Source: Pyramidobacter sp. | GTDB lineage: Bacteria > Synergistota > Synergistia > Synergistales > Dethiosulfovibrionaceae | DNA length: 12,027 bases | Reading direction: 5' to 3' | Assembly: GCA_016286835.1 (NCBI GenBank) | Contig: JAEEUD010000026.1 | Span: 1-12,027, forward strand | Shown: positions 1-7,729 of the stretch, in pieces | Layout: each line of letters opens with the position of its first letter | How positions within the stretch are numbered: the first letter of the stretch is position 1 | The notes under the pieces: model-generated | What the model saw: the letters and a program-made list of their open reading frames with translations, nothing else | Told to the model about the DNA's origin: nothing | The model's database searches: none | Made by a program: the position numbers and the translations under genes

Positions 1-89
1 AGGCTGTAAACGAACAGTTTCGTCACGAGTATGGCCGCCGCATCATTGCAAACGCGACGGCCCGGCAGAATATCATCATTCAGGAGTGA
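1..89 (+). CDS. C-terminal end of an unidentified protein (5' end outside window)
   Basis: An open frame (codons from position 3) enters from the left edge and stops at TGA 87-89. It encodes 28 residues ending ...RQNIIIQE. It is open throughout and its stop lies 5 bp before the hutH ATG, with the hutH Shine-Dalgarno sequence (AGGAG, 82-86) inside its last codons. This is the arrangement expected of an upstream gene in the same operon. I do not recognise the family from this short tail. A histidine-degradation gene is a reasonable guess from position only. Confidence 0.6.
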   Translation, partial: AVNEQFRHEYGRRIIANATARQNIIIQE

Positions 90-94
90 TCGAC

Positions 95-1633
95 ATGAAC
101 AGTCCCGAACCAATCGTCCTTGACGGACACAGTCTGACTTTTGAAAAACTGATCGACGTTGCCAGAAACGGTGCGCAGGTGCTGCTTTCCCAGGAATCCG
201 TCACTCTGATCAATCGCGCTTCGTCTTTGATCGAAAACTGGGTCGAGAACAACCGTATCGTCTACGGCGTCACAACGGGATTCGGCGATCTTGCCACCGT
301 CACGGTCGATTCGCCGCGTGCCCGACTGCTTCAGGAAAACCTGATCCGCAGTCATGCCGTCGGCGTCGGCGATCCTCTGCCGGAGGACGCGGTGCGCGCG
401 ATCATGCTGCTGCGCCTCAACGGCCTGATCCGCGGACATTCCGGCATCACGATCGAAACGCTCTCGCAGCTGGTCGATTTCCTCAACTTGGGCATCACGC
501 CCGTCGTGCCCGAGCAAGGCTCCGTCGGCGCGTCGGGCGATCTCTGCCCGCTGTCGCATATCGCCATTGCGATGATGGGCGAGGGCGAGGTGTACTTCAG
601 AGGGGAACGTATGCCGGCGGACGCGGCGCTGATCCGCGCCGGTCTGAAGCGCGTGCGTCTGCATCCCAAGGAAGGGCTGGCACTGAACAACGGCACGGCG
701 GCGCTCACCGGCATCGGCGCGTTGGCCGTGTATGACGCACTGACGCTGGAAAAGAGCGCAGACATCATCGGCGCTCTGACGCTCGAAGCGCTCCACGGCG
801 TACCCTACGCCTTCGACGAACGCACCCATGTGCTGCGCCCGCACAAAGGCCAGCTTGACGTGGCGCGCAACATGCGCAGGCTCATCGAGGGCAGCGAGAT
901 CATCGAAAAATACAAGGGCTCACGCGTGCAGGATGCGTACTCGCTGCGCTGCATGCCGCAGGTGCACGGAGCCAGCCGCGACGCTCTGGCCTACGTCAAG
1001 GAGCGCGTCGAGACGGAGATGAACTCGGTCACCGATAACCCGCTGATCTTCCCGGATGACGAAGAGGCGTTGTCCGGCGGCAACTTCCACGGTCAGCCGA
1101 TCGCGCTGGCAATGGACTTCTTTGCGATCGCGATTTCGGAGTTCGGTAGCATTTCCGAGCGCCGGTGCGCGCGCATGGTCGATAAAAGCCTATCGAACGG
1201 CCTGCCGCCGTTCATCATCGACGACAGCGGCGTCAATTCCGGCTTTATGATCACGCAGTACACAGCAGCGGCCGTCGCCAGCGAAAACAAGACGCTGGCG
1301 CATCCGGCCAGCGTCGATTCGATCCCCACCTCGGCCAACCAGGAAGACCACGTTTCGATGGGCTACTGGGCTTCGTTCAAAGGCACGCGCGTGCTGCGCA
1401 ACGTCGAACGCATCCTCGGCATCGAGGCGATGGACTCGTGCCAGGGGATCAACTACTCGCTGCCGCTGTCGCTCGGCAAGGGGACGAAAGCAGCGTTTGA
1501 AGCCTATCGCGAAAAAGTGCCCTTCCTTGAAAAAGATACCTACCTTCATCCGTATCTGAGCGCGTCGATCGACATCGTCAGAAGCGGCCTTCTCGTCGAA
1601 GCCGTCGAACGCGAGATCGGCCCGCTGGATTAG
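95..1633 (+). CDS. hutH: Histidine ammonia-lyase (histidase)
   Basis: It converts L-histidine to trans-urocanate and ammonia, the first step of histidine breakdown, in the cytoplasm. The 512 residues match the usual length of about 510. The MIO prosthetic group forms from the Ala146-Ser147-Gly148 triad inside GSVGASGDLCPLSH. The catalytic tyrosine loop is VYGVTTGFG (Tyr57). The Ser86-His87 pair in NLIRSHAVG and the QEDHVSMG block (Gln416-Glu417) are the histidase forms; phenylalanine and tyrosine lyases differ at these places. I chose ATG 95 because AGGAG (82-86) sits 8 nt before it. GTG 86 is in frame but overlaps that ribosome site. It probably belongs to an operon with the gene ending at 89. 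No urocanate hydratase or imidazolonepropionase follows, so the rest of the pathway must lie upstream or elsewhere. The family call is secure; the histidine preference comes from motifs. Confidence 0.95.
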   Translation: MNSPEPIVLDGHSLTFEKLIDVARNGAQVLLSQESVTLINRASSLIENWVENNRIVYGVTTGFGDLATVTVDSPRARLLQENLIRSHAVGVGDPLPEDAVRAIMLLRLNGLIRGHSGITIETLSQLVDFLNLGITPVVPEQGSVGASGDLCPLSHIAIAMMGEGEVYFRGERMPADAALIRAGLKRVRLHPKEGLALNNGTAALTGIGALAVYDALTLEKSADIIGALTLEALHGVPYAFDERTHVLRPHKGQLDVARNMRRLIEGSEIIEKYKGSRVQDAYSLRCMPQVHGASRDALAYVKERVETEMNSVTDNPLIFPDDEEALSGGNFHGQPIALAMDFFAIAISEFGSISERRCARMVDKSLSNGLPPFIIDDSGVNSGFMITQYTAAAVASENKTLAHPASVDSIPTSANQEDHVSMGYWASFKGTRVLRNVERILGIEAMDSCQGINYSLPLSLGKGTKAAFEAYREKVPFLEKDTYLHPYLSASIDIVRSGLLVEAVEREIGPLD

Positions 1634-1663
1634 CCCGATCGTTGTTCTGAAAGGTAAAAATGA

Positions 1664-1700
1664 GCGATCGCGCGGCAGGGAGAACTTGCCGCGCGATCGC
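1664..1700. repeat. Perfect 14-bp inverted repeat after hutH
   Basis: The arms GCGATCGCGCGGCA (1664-1677) and its exact reverse complement (1687-1700) flank a 9-nt loop. Each arm has the palindrome GCGATCGC at its outer end. On the plus strand no T-run follows, so it is not a classical terminator for hutH. On the minus strand the stem is followed by TCATTTTTACC, so it could stop leftward transcription coming from the carrier gene. Confidence 0.7.
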
Positions 1701-1711
1701 GATCATACTGC

Positions 1712-1758
1712 AAAAAAGACAGAAGCCCAACGCAAAGCGCCGGACTTCTGCCTTTTTT
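1712..1758. terminator. Bidirectional Rho-independent terminator
   Basis: The stem is CAGAAG (1720-1725) with CTTCTG (1745-1750), continued inward with mismatches to CGC-AAA-GCG. It is flanked by AAAAAA on the left and TTTTTT (1753-1758) on the right. The U-tract is present whichever strand is read, so it can end hutH from the left and the convergent carrier gene from the right. Confidence 0.8.
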
Positions 1759-1913
1759 ATGCTATAAAACGGTTTATGAATTTCATCCGTATAATAGCGT
1801 CACATGCGGGGGAGAGATTGTATAAGACGGCATGGCGCCGTTTTCGCGACACGAAACGATGAAGACTGTCCTTTTAGACGCAGGCTGTTGCACCTGATTC
1901 TGATGCGACCTCA

Positions 1914-3290
1914 CTACTCGTCTTTGAATCGTGAAATAGTATTAGTGTGCGGCATATGCGGTCGCTGGAAAAACAGCCAGACAGGAATGACGAACGATGT
2001 GAAACAAAGGGGGATGTAGAGCAGGCCGCTTATGTCACCCGAGAGTGAAAGACCGATGATGTTCGTCAGCGCTGTTCCGCTGACACTCCAGGGGATGATC
2101 GGAGAGAGCGCGACGGCAAGCGGCCCAATAACTGTCGCCAGATCAACGGCGCGCAGCCCTGCCTTTTTCGCCTGAGGCGCGAACAGAGTCCCGACGAGAG
2201 CGCACGTCATCATGATGCTTCCTGTTGCGACCATGACGAGCGTGCAGCAGAGGTGAGCCAAATGCCGGAGTGAAGACGGAGACTTCACTTTTTTCGTCAG
2301 GACCGTGAGCAGATCTCCCAGGGCGCCGCAGGCCTGATAACTGCCGCCGAAGACCATTGCCAGCAAGATCGTGATGAGGATCGAAGACGTTGAAGAGATA
2401 CCTCCTCGGTTCAGCATCGCACGCAGCATCATATCCGCTCCTGTGTAGCGGTAACCGTCAGTGATCAGCGACGGCAGTTGCGAAGGGGCGATCGTCCCCG
2501 CTGCCAGACCGGCAAACAGCGCCGTAATGATGCTGATAAAGAACACCGGCAGTGTCGGTACTCTGAAAACGATCATGACGATCATCAGCAGTGGCGGCAG
2601 GAAACTCAGAAATCTCGGAGGGAACAGCGCTCTCAGCTCGTCGAACGCACCGCCCTGTACAGGAGCGCTTACATCGAAAAATACACCCAGCGCGGCATAG
2701 GCAGCGAGTAGGAACACGAACGGGAACGCCAACTGGCGGAATACGAGACGGTTGTAGTCCTCTGCCGAACATCCCGTCACACCGACTGAAAGAAAATTAG
2801 CCGCTGACATCGGCGATGCTGCGTTGCCCCAGAATGCGCCGCTGCCCAGACATCCGGCGATCAGAGAGAGCGGAAAACCCATCGACTGCCCCACGCCGAG
2901 CAGCGCGATCCCCATCGTACCGAGGGCGGAAATACCCGATCCCATCATCGTCCCTGTCGCGGCCATCAGCGCGAACGTCACGGGCAGGTAGGTCACAGGG
3001 GTAATGATCTCACGGCCGCAGAGGATCAGCGCCGGCAGCGTGCCCGAAGCGATCCACGCTGAGATAAGCGGACCGATCAGAAGGTAGAGCATCAGGACAG
3101 ACGGCACAGAACCGGCTGCGGCGAACGTCTCCTTCGACTGGTCACGCCACGATTTCCCCCGTGCTATCCCCAGCACGACCGACGCTGCGATCCCGAGCAG
3201 CAGAGGAACATACGGGCGGAGATCGCCGCAGAATACTGCCTGCGCTGCAAGAGAGACGAGCAGAACGAATACAGGAATCAGAGCTGACAT
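1914..3290 (-). CDS. NhaC-family membrane carrier (Na+/H+ antiporter-like)
   Basis: This is a 458-residue integral inner-membrane protein with about ten or more hydrophobic segments and no signal peptide beyond its first helix. It resembles the NhaC/MleN carriers, which exchange Na+ and H+, or organic acids, across the membrane. The matching blocks are GTMMGSGISALGTMGIALLG (residues 113-132), GAFWGNAASPMSAANF (151-166) and the late IIPWSVSG block (398-405). In typical NhaC proteins the second block reads roughly GDKxSPLSDTTN. Here the two acidic positions are Asn156 and Ala163, so ion coupling or substrate may differ. ATG 3288-3290 follows AAGG at 10-nt spacing. The gene stands alone and is convergent with hutH, with its own promoter. 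The family is fairly sure; the transported substrate is not known. Confidence 0.75.
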   Translation of the reverse strand: MSALIPVFVLLVSLAAQAVFCGDLRPYVPLLLGIAASVVLGIARGKSWRDQSKETFAAAGSVPSVLMLYLLIGPLISAWIASGTLPALILCGREIITPVTYLPVTFALMAATGTMMGSGISALGTMGIALLGVGQSMGFPLSLIAGCLGSGAFWGNAASPMSAANFLSVGVTGCSAEDYNRLVFRQLAFPFVFLLAAYAALGVFFDVSAPVQGGAFDELRALFPPRFLSFLPPLLMIVMIVFRVPTLPVFFISIITALFAGLAAGTIAPSQLPSLITDGYRYTGADMMLRAMLNRGGISSTSSILITILLAMVFGGSYQACGALGDLLTVLTKKVKSPSSLRHLAHLCCTLVMVATGSIMMTCALVGTLFAPQAKKAGLRAVDLATVIGPLAVALSPIIPWSVSGTALTNIIGLSLSGDISGLLYIPLCFTSFVIPVWLFFQRPHMPHTNTISRFKDE

Positions 3291-3342
3291 TGGACATCAA
3301 CCTTTCCAAAGAATGCGCCGCAAAATTGCAATGAATATGATT

Positions 3343-3371
3343 ACTATAGCGCGCCTCGCTCTCTGCGTCAA
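3343..3371 (-). promoter_or_regulatory. Sigma70-type promoter of the NhaC-like carrier
   Basis: Read on the minus strand, TTGACG (3371-3366) and TATAGT (3348-3343) are separated by exactly 17 bp. Each hexamer matches five of six consensus bases. Transcription would start near 3336, giving an untranslated leader of about 45 nt before the ATG at 3290. Confidence 0.7.
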
Positions 3372-3663
3372 ACGCTCAACGATAGGCATGAGACGATGAT
3401 TTGGATGGCCGATCGATCTGAAATGTTTTAGTGTCTGAAAAGTCTGTTTGGAGAGTTGTTCAGCTAAACGTGCAAAGGGAACGGAAAGTTATAGCAGAAT
3501 GAAAAGAGTTTTTACCTTCCGGAGGCAACAAATTATCTTGTATTGAGAAGAAATGTTCTCTGCAAGCGAATGAAAATCTCCACCGGATGGAAGCGAACAT
3601 CGCATTGATTATCTGGTTCTCACAGCAGGACAACGAGAAATAAATGTTGGAATACTGTGAGTA
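3372..3663. other. Gene-free AT-richer spacer
   Basis: About 290 bases lie between the carrier promoter and the terminator of the ABC operon. The stretch is visibly poorer in G and C than its neighbours. The only longer frame, on the minus strand at 3460-3666, would start with TTG inside the terminator hairpin, lacks a ribosome site and is rich in Ser, Phe and Cys, so I do not call it. I see no tRNA, repeat array or convincing promoter. It could hold a decayed gene or a small RNA, but nothing in the sequence shows either. Confidence 0.5.
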
Positions 3664-3715
3664 CAATACAAAACAGCCGTCAGACTATTATGCGTCTAAC
3701 GGCTGTTTTGTATTG
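3664..3715 (-). terminator. Rho-independent terminator of the ABC importer operon
   Basis: CAATACAAAACAGCCGT (3664-3680) is the exact reverse complement of 3699-3715, a perfect 17-bp stem that continues past one mismatch into AGAC/GTCT. It begins 15 bp beyond the stop codon at 3731. On the minus strand the descending arm is T-rich (GTTTTGTATTGT), as expected at the end of a leftward operon. On the plus strand the same arm also offers TTTTG, so it may act in both directions. Confidence 0.85.
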
Positions 3716-3730
3716 CGAAAGTAATCAGAT

Positions 3731-5287
3731 TTACTCGTTATAGTTTGCCGCACGATGCACGGTCACGACGCGGCGGCCGCGCAGGGAGACGTTGAGCTTT
3801 TTCTCCAGCCTGCGGGCCAGCTTCACGAACGGCGTGCCGATGATCAGGTAGATCACGGCGACGATGAAGCCGGTGCCGAAGTAGTCGTAGTTGACCGTAG
3901 CCAGCTGGCCGTAGGTGCGCGTCAGATCGACGAGCGTGATGATCGAGACGAGCGACGAGTCCTTGAGCAGGGCGATGAAGTCGTTCGTCATCGGCAACAG
4001 CGAGACGCGGATCGACTGCGGCAGGATCACATGCCGCAAAGCTTCCCATTTCGTCATGCCGAGCGCCAGCGCGCCCTCCATCTGTGCACGCGGAACGGCC
4101 TCAAGACCTGCGCGGTAGTTTTCGGACTCATACTCGGCGTAGTTCATGCCGAGTGCCAGCGTGCCGGCGACAAAAGGCGTGAGACGGATGCCCACGTTCG
4201 GCAGGCCGTAGAAGATGAAGAACAACTGGATCATCACCGGCGTGCCGCGGATGAACTCCGTGTAGCACAGCGCGAACAGACGAAGCGGCAGGGGCCCGAA
4301 GAGGCGGCAGACGGCCAGGATCAGACCGACGAACAGCGCCAGGGCCATCGAGCAGATGGAAACTTCCAGCGTCACCAGAGCCGCTTTGCCGAACGACGGC
4401 AGGAAGCCTGCGTAGCGCTTGAGGCGTTCGCCCCAGTTGCGGGCACCGCGCTGGATATCGGCCCAGTAGTTGTACATCACCGGCTCCTCGAGCGGCGGCC
4501 GGTAGTCGTTGAAGTACTCGGCCATCACGGGGCTCCACAGGTTCCAGCGGTCGTAGATGCGGCGCAGCGTGCCGTTGTCACGCAGCTTGACGATCGCTTC
4601 GTTGACCTTCTGCAGGAACTCGTCCTCGCCCTTGCGGATCGTCATCGCGTATTCCATGCGGCCGATCGGCTCGCCGACAAACTCGAACATCGGGTTGAAC
4701 TTGGAGTAGTAGATCGACATCGGCGCGTCCATGACGACGGCGTCAAGGCGGCCGTTCTGCATGTCCTGATAGGCCGTGGCTTCGTTCTCGTAGCTGCGGA
4801 TGTCGGTGATGCCGGCCTTGGCCAGCGTCTCGTAAGCGTACGAGCCGCGCAGCGTGCCGATCGTATGTCCGCGGGCGTTTTCCAGCGTGCTCACGCCGGC
4901 GGGGTTGCCCTTGGGCACGACCATCTGCAGGTAGGTCACGTAGTACGGGATGGAGAAGTTGATCATCTCCTGCCGCTCGGGCGTGACCTCGATGCCGTTG
5001 ATGGCGATGTCGTACAGCCCGCGCTGCATACCGGGAATGAGAATGTCCCACACGTTCTGAACGAACTGGGGCTTGAGATTCAGCTCGGCGGCAAGCGCCT
5101 CGGCGATCTCCGTCTCGAAGCCGGTCAGCTTCGTCTGAGCGGCCGGATCGTAGAGGATGAACGGAACACCGCCCTCGGAGTTGCCTCCCCAGCGCAGCAC
5201 CTTGTCGGGCATGAAGCCCGCATACGAACAGGAAGCGAAGAGCATCACCGCAAGGAGCGCGATGAACAGTTTCGGCTTGATCTTCAT
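3731..5287 (-). CDS. Polar amino acid ABC importer: fused binding protein and permease (paralogue 1)
   Basis: The 518 residues form one importer subunit. Residues 1-23 are a signal sequence (the LFASC at 16-20 is a weak lipobox; cleavage after SYA is also possible). An SBP_bac_3 domain at about 28-255 lies outside the inner membrane. A HisM/GlnP-type permease at about 295-500 carries the EAA loop (404-427, EGALALGM...LPQSIR) that docks the ATPase. Pocket residues typical of GlnH-like proteins are kept: Arg105 in TPERQEMINFS, the Arg147-Gly148 pair in GTLRGSY, and Asp187 in DAVVMDAP. It follows its paralogue after 64 bp and is last in the operon. The ATG is the first possible start, since an in-frame TAA lies 6 nt before it. 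The nearest Shine-Dalgarno-like GAGG is weak, 13 nt upstream. The exact amino acid cannot be read from the sequence. The fusion resembles GlnP of the GlnPQ importers. Confidence 0.92.
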   Translation of the reverse strand: MKIKPKLFIALLAVMLFASCSYAGFMPDKVLRWGGNSEGGVPFILYDPAAQTKLTGFETEIAEALAAELNLKPQFVQNVWDILIPGMQRGLYDIAINGIEVTPERQEMINFSIPYYVTYLQMVVPKGNPAGVSTLENARGHTIGTLRGSYAYETLAKAGITDIRSYENEATAYQDMQNGRLDAVVMDAPMSIYYSKFNPMFEFVGEPIGRMEYAMTIRKGEDEFLQKVNEAIVKLRDNGTLRRIYDRWNLWSPVMAEYFNDYRPPLEEPVMYNYWADIQRGARNWGERLKRYAGFLPSFGKAALVTLEVSICSMALALFVGLILAVCRLFGPLPLRLFALCYTEFIRGTPVMIQLFFIFYGLPNVGIRLTPFVAGTLALGMNYAEYESENYRAGLEAVPRAQMEGALALGMTKWEALRHVILPQSIRVSLLPMTNDFIALLKDSSLVSIITLVDLTRTYGQLATVNYDYFGTGFIVAVIYLIIGTPFVKLARRLEKKLNVSLRGRRVVTVHRAANYNE

Positions 5288-5351
5288 GGAAGTTTATCAG
5301 CCTCACATTCTTGAAGATGTGTTCAGTGACGGTAAAACTGTGCTGAAAAAG

Positions 5352-6917
5352 CTAATTGTGATAGCTCGCAGGCCGCAGGGTCTGGTCGCGGCCCTTCTTT
5401 CCGCCGCGGCCGCCGTGGATGGCGACGGCAAGACGGCGCTCGGTGTAGCGGGCGAGACGAACGAACGGCAGGCCGATCAGGAAGTAGATGATCGCGACCA
5501 TGATGCCGATGCCGAAATAATCGTAATACGTGTTCGCCAGCTGACCGTAGGCCTTCGTCAGGTCGATCAGCGTGATCATCGAAACGAGCGACGAGTCCTT
5601 AAGCAACGAGATGAAGTCGTTCGTCACGGGCGGCAGCGAAACGCGCACAGCCTGGGGGATGACGACGTAGCGAAGGGCTTCACGCTTGGTCATGCCGAGG
5701 GCCAGAGCACCTTCCATCTGCGCGCGCGGAACGGCCAGCAGGCCGGCGCGGTAGTTCTCGGCTTCATAGGCCGCGTAGTTGATGCCCAGTCCGATCACGC
5801 CTGCCCAGAACGGCGTCAGCTTGAGGCCGATGTTCGGCAGTCCGTAGAAGATGAAGAACAGCTGGATGAGCACAGGCGTTCCGCGCATGACTTCGATATA
5901 GGCCGTGGCCAGCTTGGACAGCGGCTTGGGGGCGAACAGACGGGTGACCGCAAGGATCAGCCCCAGCAGGATCGCCAGCGCCATCGCGCAGACCGACACT
6001 TTCAGCGTCACGATCGAAGCCTTGCCGAAGGTTGGCAGGAAGCTGACGTAGCGGTCGAAGCGCTGTTTCCACGTCAGACCCTTGCGCTGATATTCGGCCC
6101 AGGCATTATAACGGTCGGGACCGAACTTTGCAGGCGAGTCGTCATGGAAGAACTCGGCCATGACGGGCGTCCACATGTTCCAGCGGTCACAGATGCCGCG
6201 CAGCGTGCCGTCGTCGCGAATGGAGACGAGAGCGGCGTTGACTTTTTCAAGCAGTTCGGCGTTGCCTTTGCGGACCGGGATGCCGTACTTGATCTCGCCG
6301 ATCGGTTCGCCGACGAACTCGAGGTCGGTATTGAAACCTGCATAAAAGATCGCGATGGGCGAATCCATCAGCACGGCGTCGAGACGGTCGTGCGCCATGT
6401 CCTGGTATGCGTTGATCTCGTTGTCGTAGGTGCGGATCTCGTCAACGCCGGCTTCCACGAGCTGAAAAAAGGCGTACGACTGCTTCAGCGTGCCGACGCG
6501 CTTGCCGACGCAGTCTGCAAGCGTGGTGATCTTGGCCGGATTGCCCTTTTGCACGACGAGCTGCAGGAACGTCTTATAATAAGGAAGAGAGAAATCGACC
6601 TCTTCAAGGTGCTCGGGCGTGATCTCCAGACCGCTCAGGGCGATGTCGTACAGGCCAAGATTGAGCCCGGGAATGAGGTTGTCCCAGCCGTTGTGGACGA
6701 ACTGAGGCGTCATGCCCATGCGTTCGGCCAGAGCGTTGACGATGTCGATCTCAAAGCCGATCATGTTCTTGTCGTTGTCAGGCTCCATGAACATGTAGGG
6801 CACATTGCCCTCGGAATCGCCGCCCCACTTGAGGACAGGCTTGTCCTCGGCGAAGCCCGCCGCGGAGAAGGCAAGCAGGACGAGGAAGGCGCTGACGAAA
6901 AGACGAAAGCGTTTCAT
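5352..6917 (-). CDS. Polar amino acid ABC importer: fused binding protein and permease (paralogue 2)
   Basis: This 521-residue paralogue has the same architecture as the gene after it. It has a signal peptide (1-23, cut after AAGFA), an SBP_bac_3 domain (about 26-255) and a permease (about 293-495) with its EAA loop at 402-425. The permease halves share long near-identical runs, such as YRAGL.AVPRAQMEGALALG and LKDSSLVS.ITL.DLT. The binding halves differ more. Asp185 (DAVLMDSP) is kept, but the carboxylate-binding arginine position is His103 (TPEHLEEVDFS) and the Arg-Gly pair is Lys145-Gln146. It therefore probably binds another ligand, or binds differently. Its ATG overlaps the ATPase stop by one base (TAATG), which points to coupled translation; GGGGTG lies 8 nt upstream. 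The C-terminal tail is Gly/Arg/Lys-rich. The architecture is certain; the substrate is unknown. Confidence 0.92.
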   Translation of the reverse strand: MKRFRLFVSAFLVLLAFSAAGFAEDKPVLKWGGDSEGNVPYMFMEPDNDKNMIGFEIDIVNALAERMGMTPQFVHNGWDNLIPGLNLGLYDIALSGLEITPEHLEEVDFSLPYYKTFLQLVVQKGNPAKITTLADCVGKRVGTLKQSYAFFQLVEAGVDEIRTYDNEINAYQDMAHDRLDAVLMDSPIAIFYAGFNTDLEFVGEPIGEIKYGIPVRKGNAELLEKVNAALVSIRDDGTLRGICDRWNMWTPVMAEFFHDDSPAKFGPDRYNAWAEYQRKGLTWKQRFDRYVSFLPTFGKASIVTLKVSVCAMALAILLGLILAVTRLFAPKPLSKLATAYIEVMRGTPVLIQLFFIFYGLPNIGLKLTPFWAGVIGLGINYAAYEAENYRAGLLAVPRAQMEGALALGMTKREALRYVVIPQAVRVSLPPVTNDFISLLKDSSLVSMITLIDLTKAYGQLANTYYDYFGIGIMVAIIYFLIGLPFVRLARYTERRLAVAIHGGRGGKKGRDQTLRPASYHN

Positions 6918-7729
6918 TACGCGATCACCCCGTTGAGGTGACGAAGGAAGTTCTTCGTGCGCTCGTCCTTGGGCTGCGTGAAGAGCACGTCGCCGTCCTC
7001 CTTCTCGACGATCTCACCGCCGTGCATGAAGACGATGTAGTCGGAAGCGTCACGGGCGAACTTCATCTGGTGGGTGACGATCACCTGCGTCATGCCTTCC
7101 TGGTCGAGGTTCTTCATGACCTGAAGTACTTCGCCGACCAGTTCGGGATCAAGCGCCGACGTGGGTTCATCGTAGAGCATGACCTTAGGGTTCATGGCCA
7201 AGGCGCGGGCGATCGCGGCGCGCTGCGTCTGACCGCCGGACATCGTGGCCGGGTATTTGTCGGCGAAACTGGACAGACCGACTTTTTCAAGCAGCTCGAG
7301 CCCCTTTTTCTTCGCGTCGTCTTCCTTGACGTGCTTGACGACCATGGGCGCGAGCATGATGTTTTCAAGAACTGTTTTATGGGGGAAAAGGTTGAAACTC
7401 TGGAACACCATTCCGACTTCCTGGCGCATTTTGTGGCACGCTTCCAGGAATTTCTTGTCGTAATCGCGATCCAGTTCTTCGTCCTCTTCCGAACGGCTGA
7501 CCGTTACGCCGGCGATGGTGATCGTGCCGGAATCGATGTACTCAAGACAGTTGAGACACCGCAGAAATGTGGATTTTCCACAGCCCGAGGGACCGATGAT
7601 GGAAACGAGATCCCCTTCCTCGATGTTGATGGAAACGCCCTTCAGAACAGTCGCTCCATCTTCGTAACTTTTGCGCAGGTTTTTCACCTGGATCAACGGT
7701 ACAGCCGCGTTGGTCAATTTACGTCTCAT
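6917..7729 (-). CDS. Polar amino acid ABC importer ATPase (HisP/GlnQ type)
   Basis: This is the cytoplasmic ATPase that powers the two permeases encoded after it. The 270 residues hold Walker A GPSGCGKST (46-54), Q-loop Gln110 in VFQSFNLFPH, signature MSGGQTQR (163-170), Walker B VMLYDE (183-188) with catalytic Glu188, and switch His220 in VTHQM. An acidic stretch at 79-93 lengthens the region before the Q-loop, as HisP-like members have and GlnQ lacks. The start is uncertain. AGGAGG (7735-7730 on the minus strand) abuts ATG 7729 with no spacing, whereas TTG at 7717, in frame, has a 12-nt spacing and would remove four residues. It is first in the operon, and its stop overlaps the start of the next gene. 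As the only ATPase in the operon, it probably serves both fused permeases. Confidence 0.95.
   Translation of the reverse strand: MRRKLTNAAVPLIQVKNLRKSYEDGATVLKGVSINIEEGDLVSIIGPSGCGKSTFLRCLNCLEYIDSGTITIAGVTVSRSEEDEELDRDYDKKFLEACHKMRQEVGMVFQSFNLFPHKTVLENIMLAPMVVKHVKEDDAKKKGLELLEKVGLSSFADKYPATMSGGQTQRAAIARALAMNPKVMLYDEPTSALDPELVGEVLQVMKNLDQEGMTQVIVTHQMKFARDASDYIVFMHGGEIVEKEDGDVLFTQPKDERTKNFLRHLNGVIA

Noticed and set aside
1804..2019. A 71-residue plus-strand frame after the hutH terminator
   Set aside because: It runs into the antisense of the carrier's 3' end, has no recognisable motif, and a TATAAT at 1790-1795 lacks a -35 partner at proper spacing.
3460..3666. A 68-residue minus-strand frame in the AT-richer spacer
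   Set aside because: It starts with TTG inside the terminator hairpin, has no Shine-Dalgarno sequence, and its composition looks like random AT-rich DNA.
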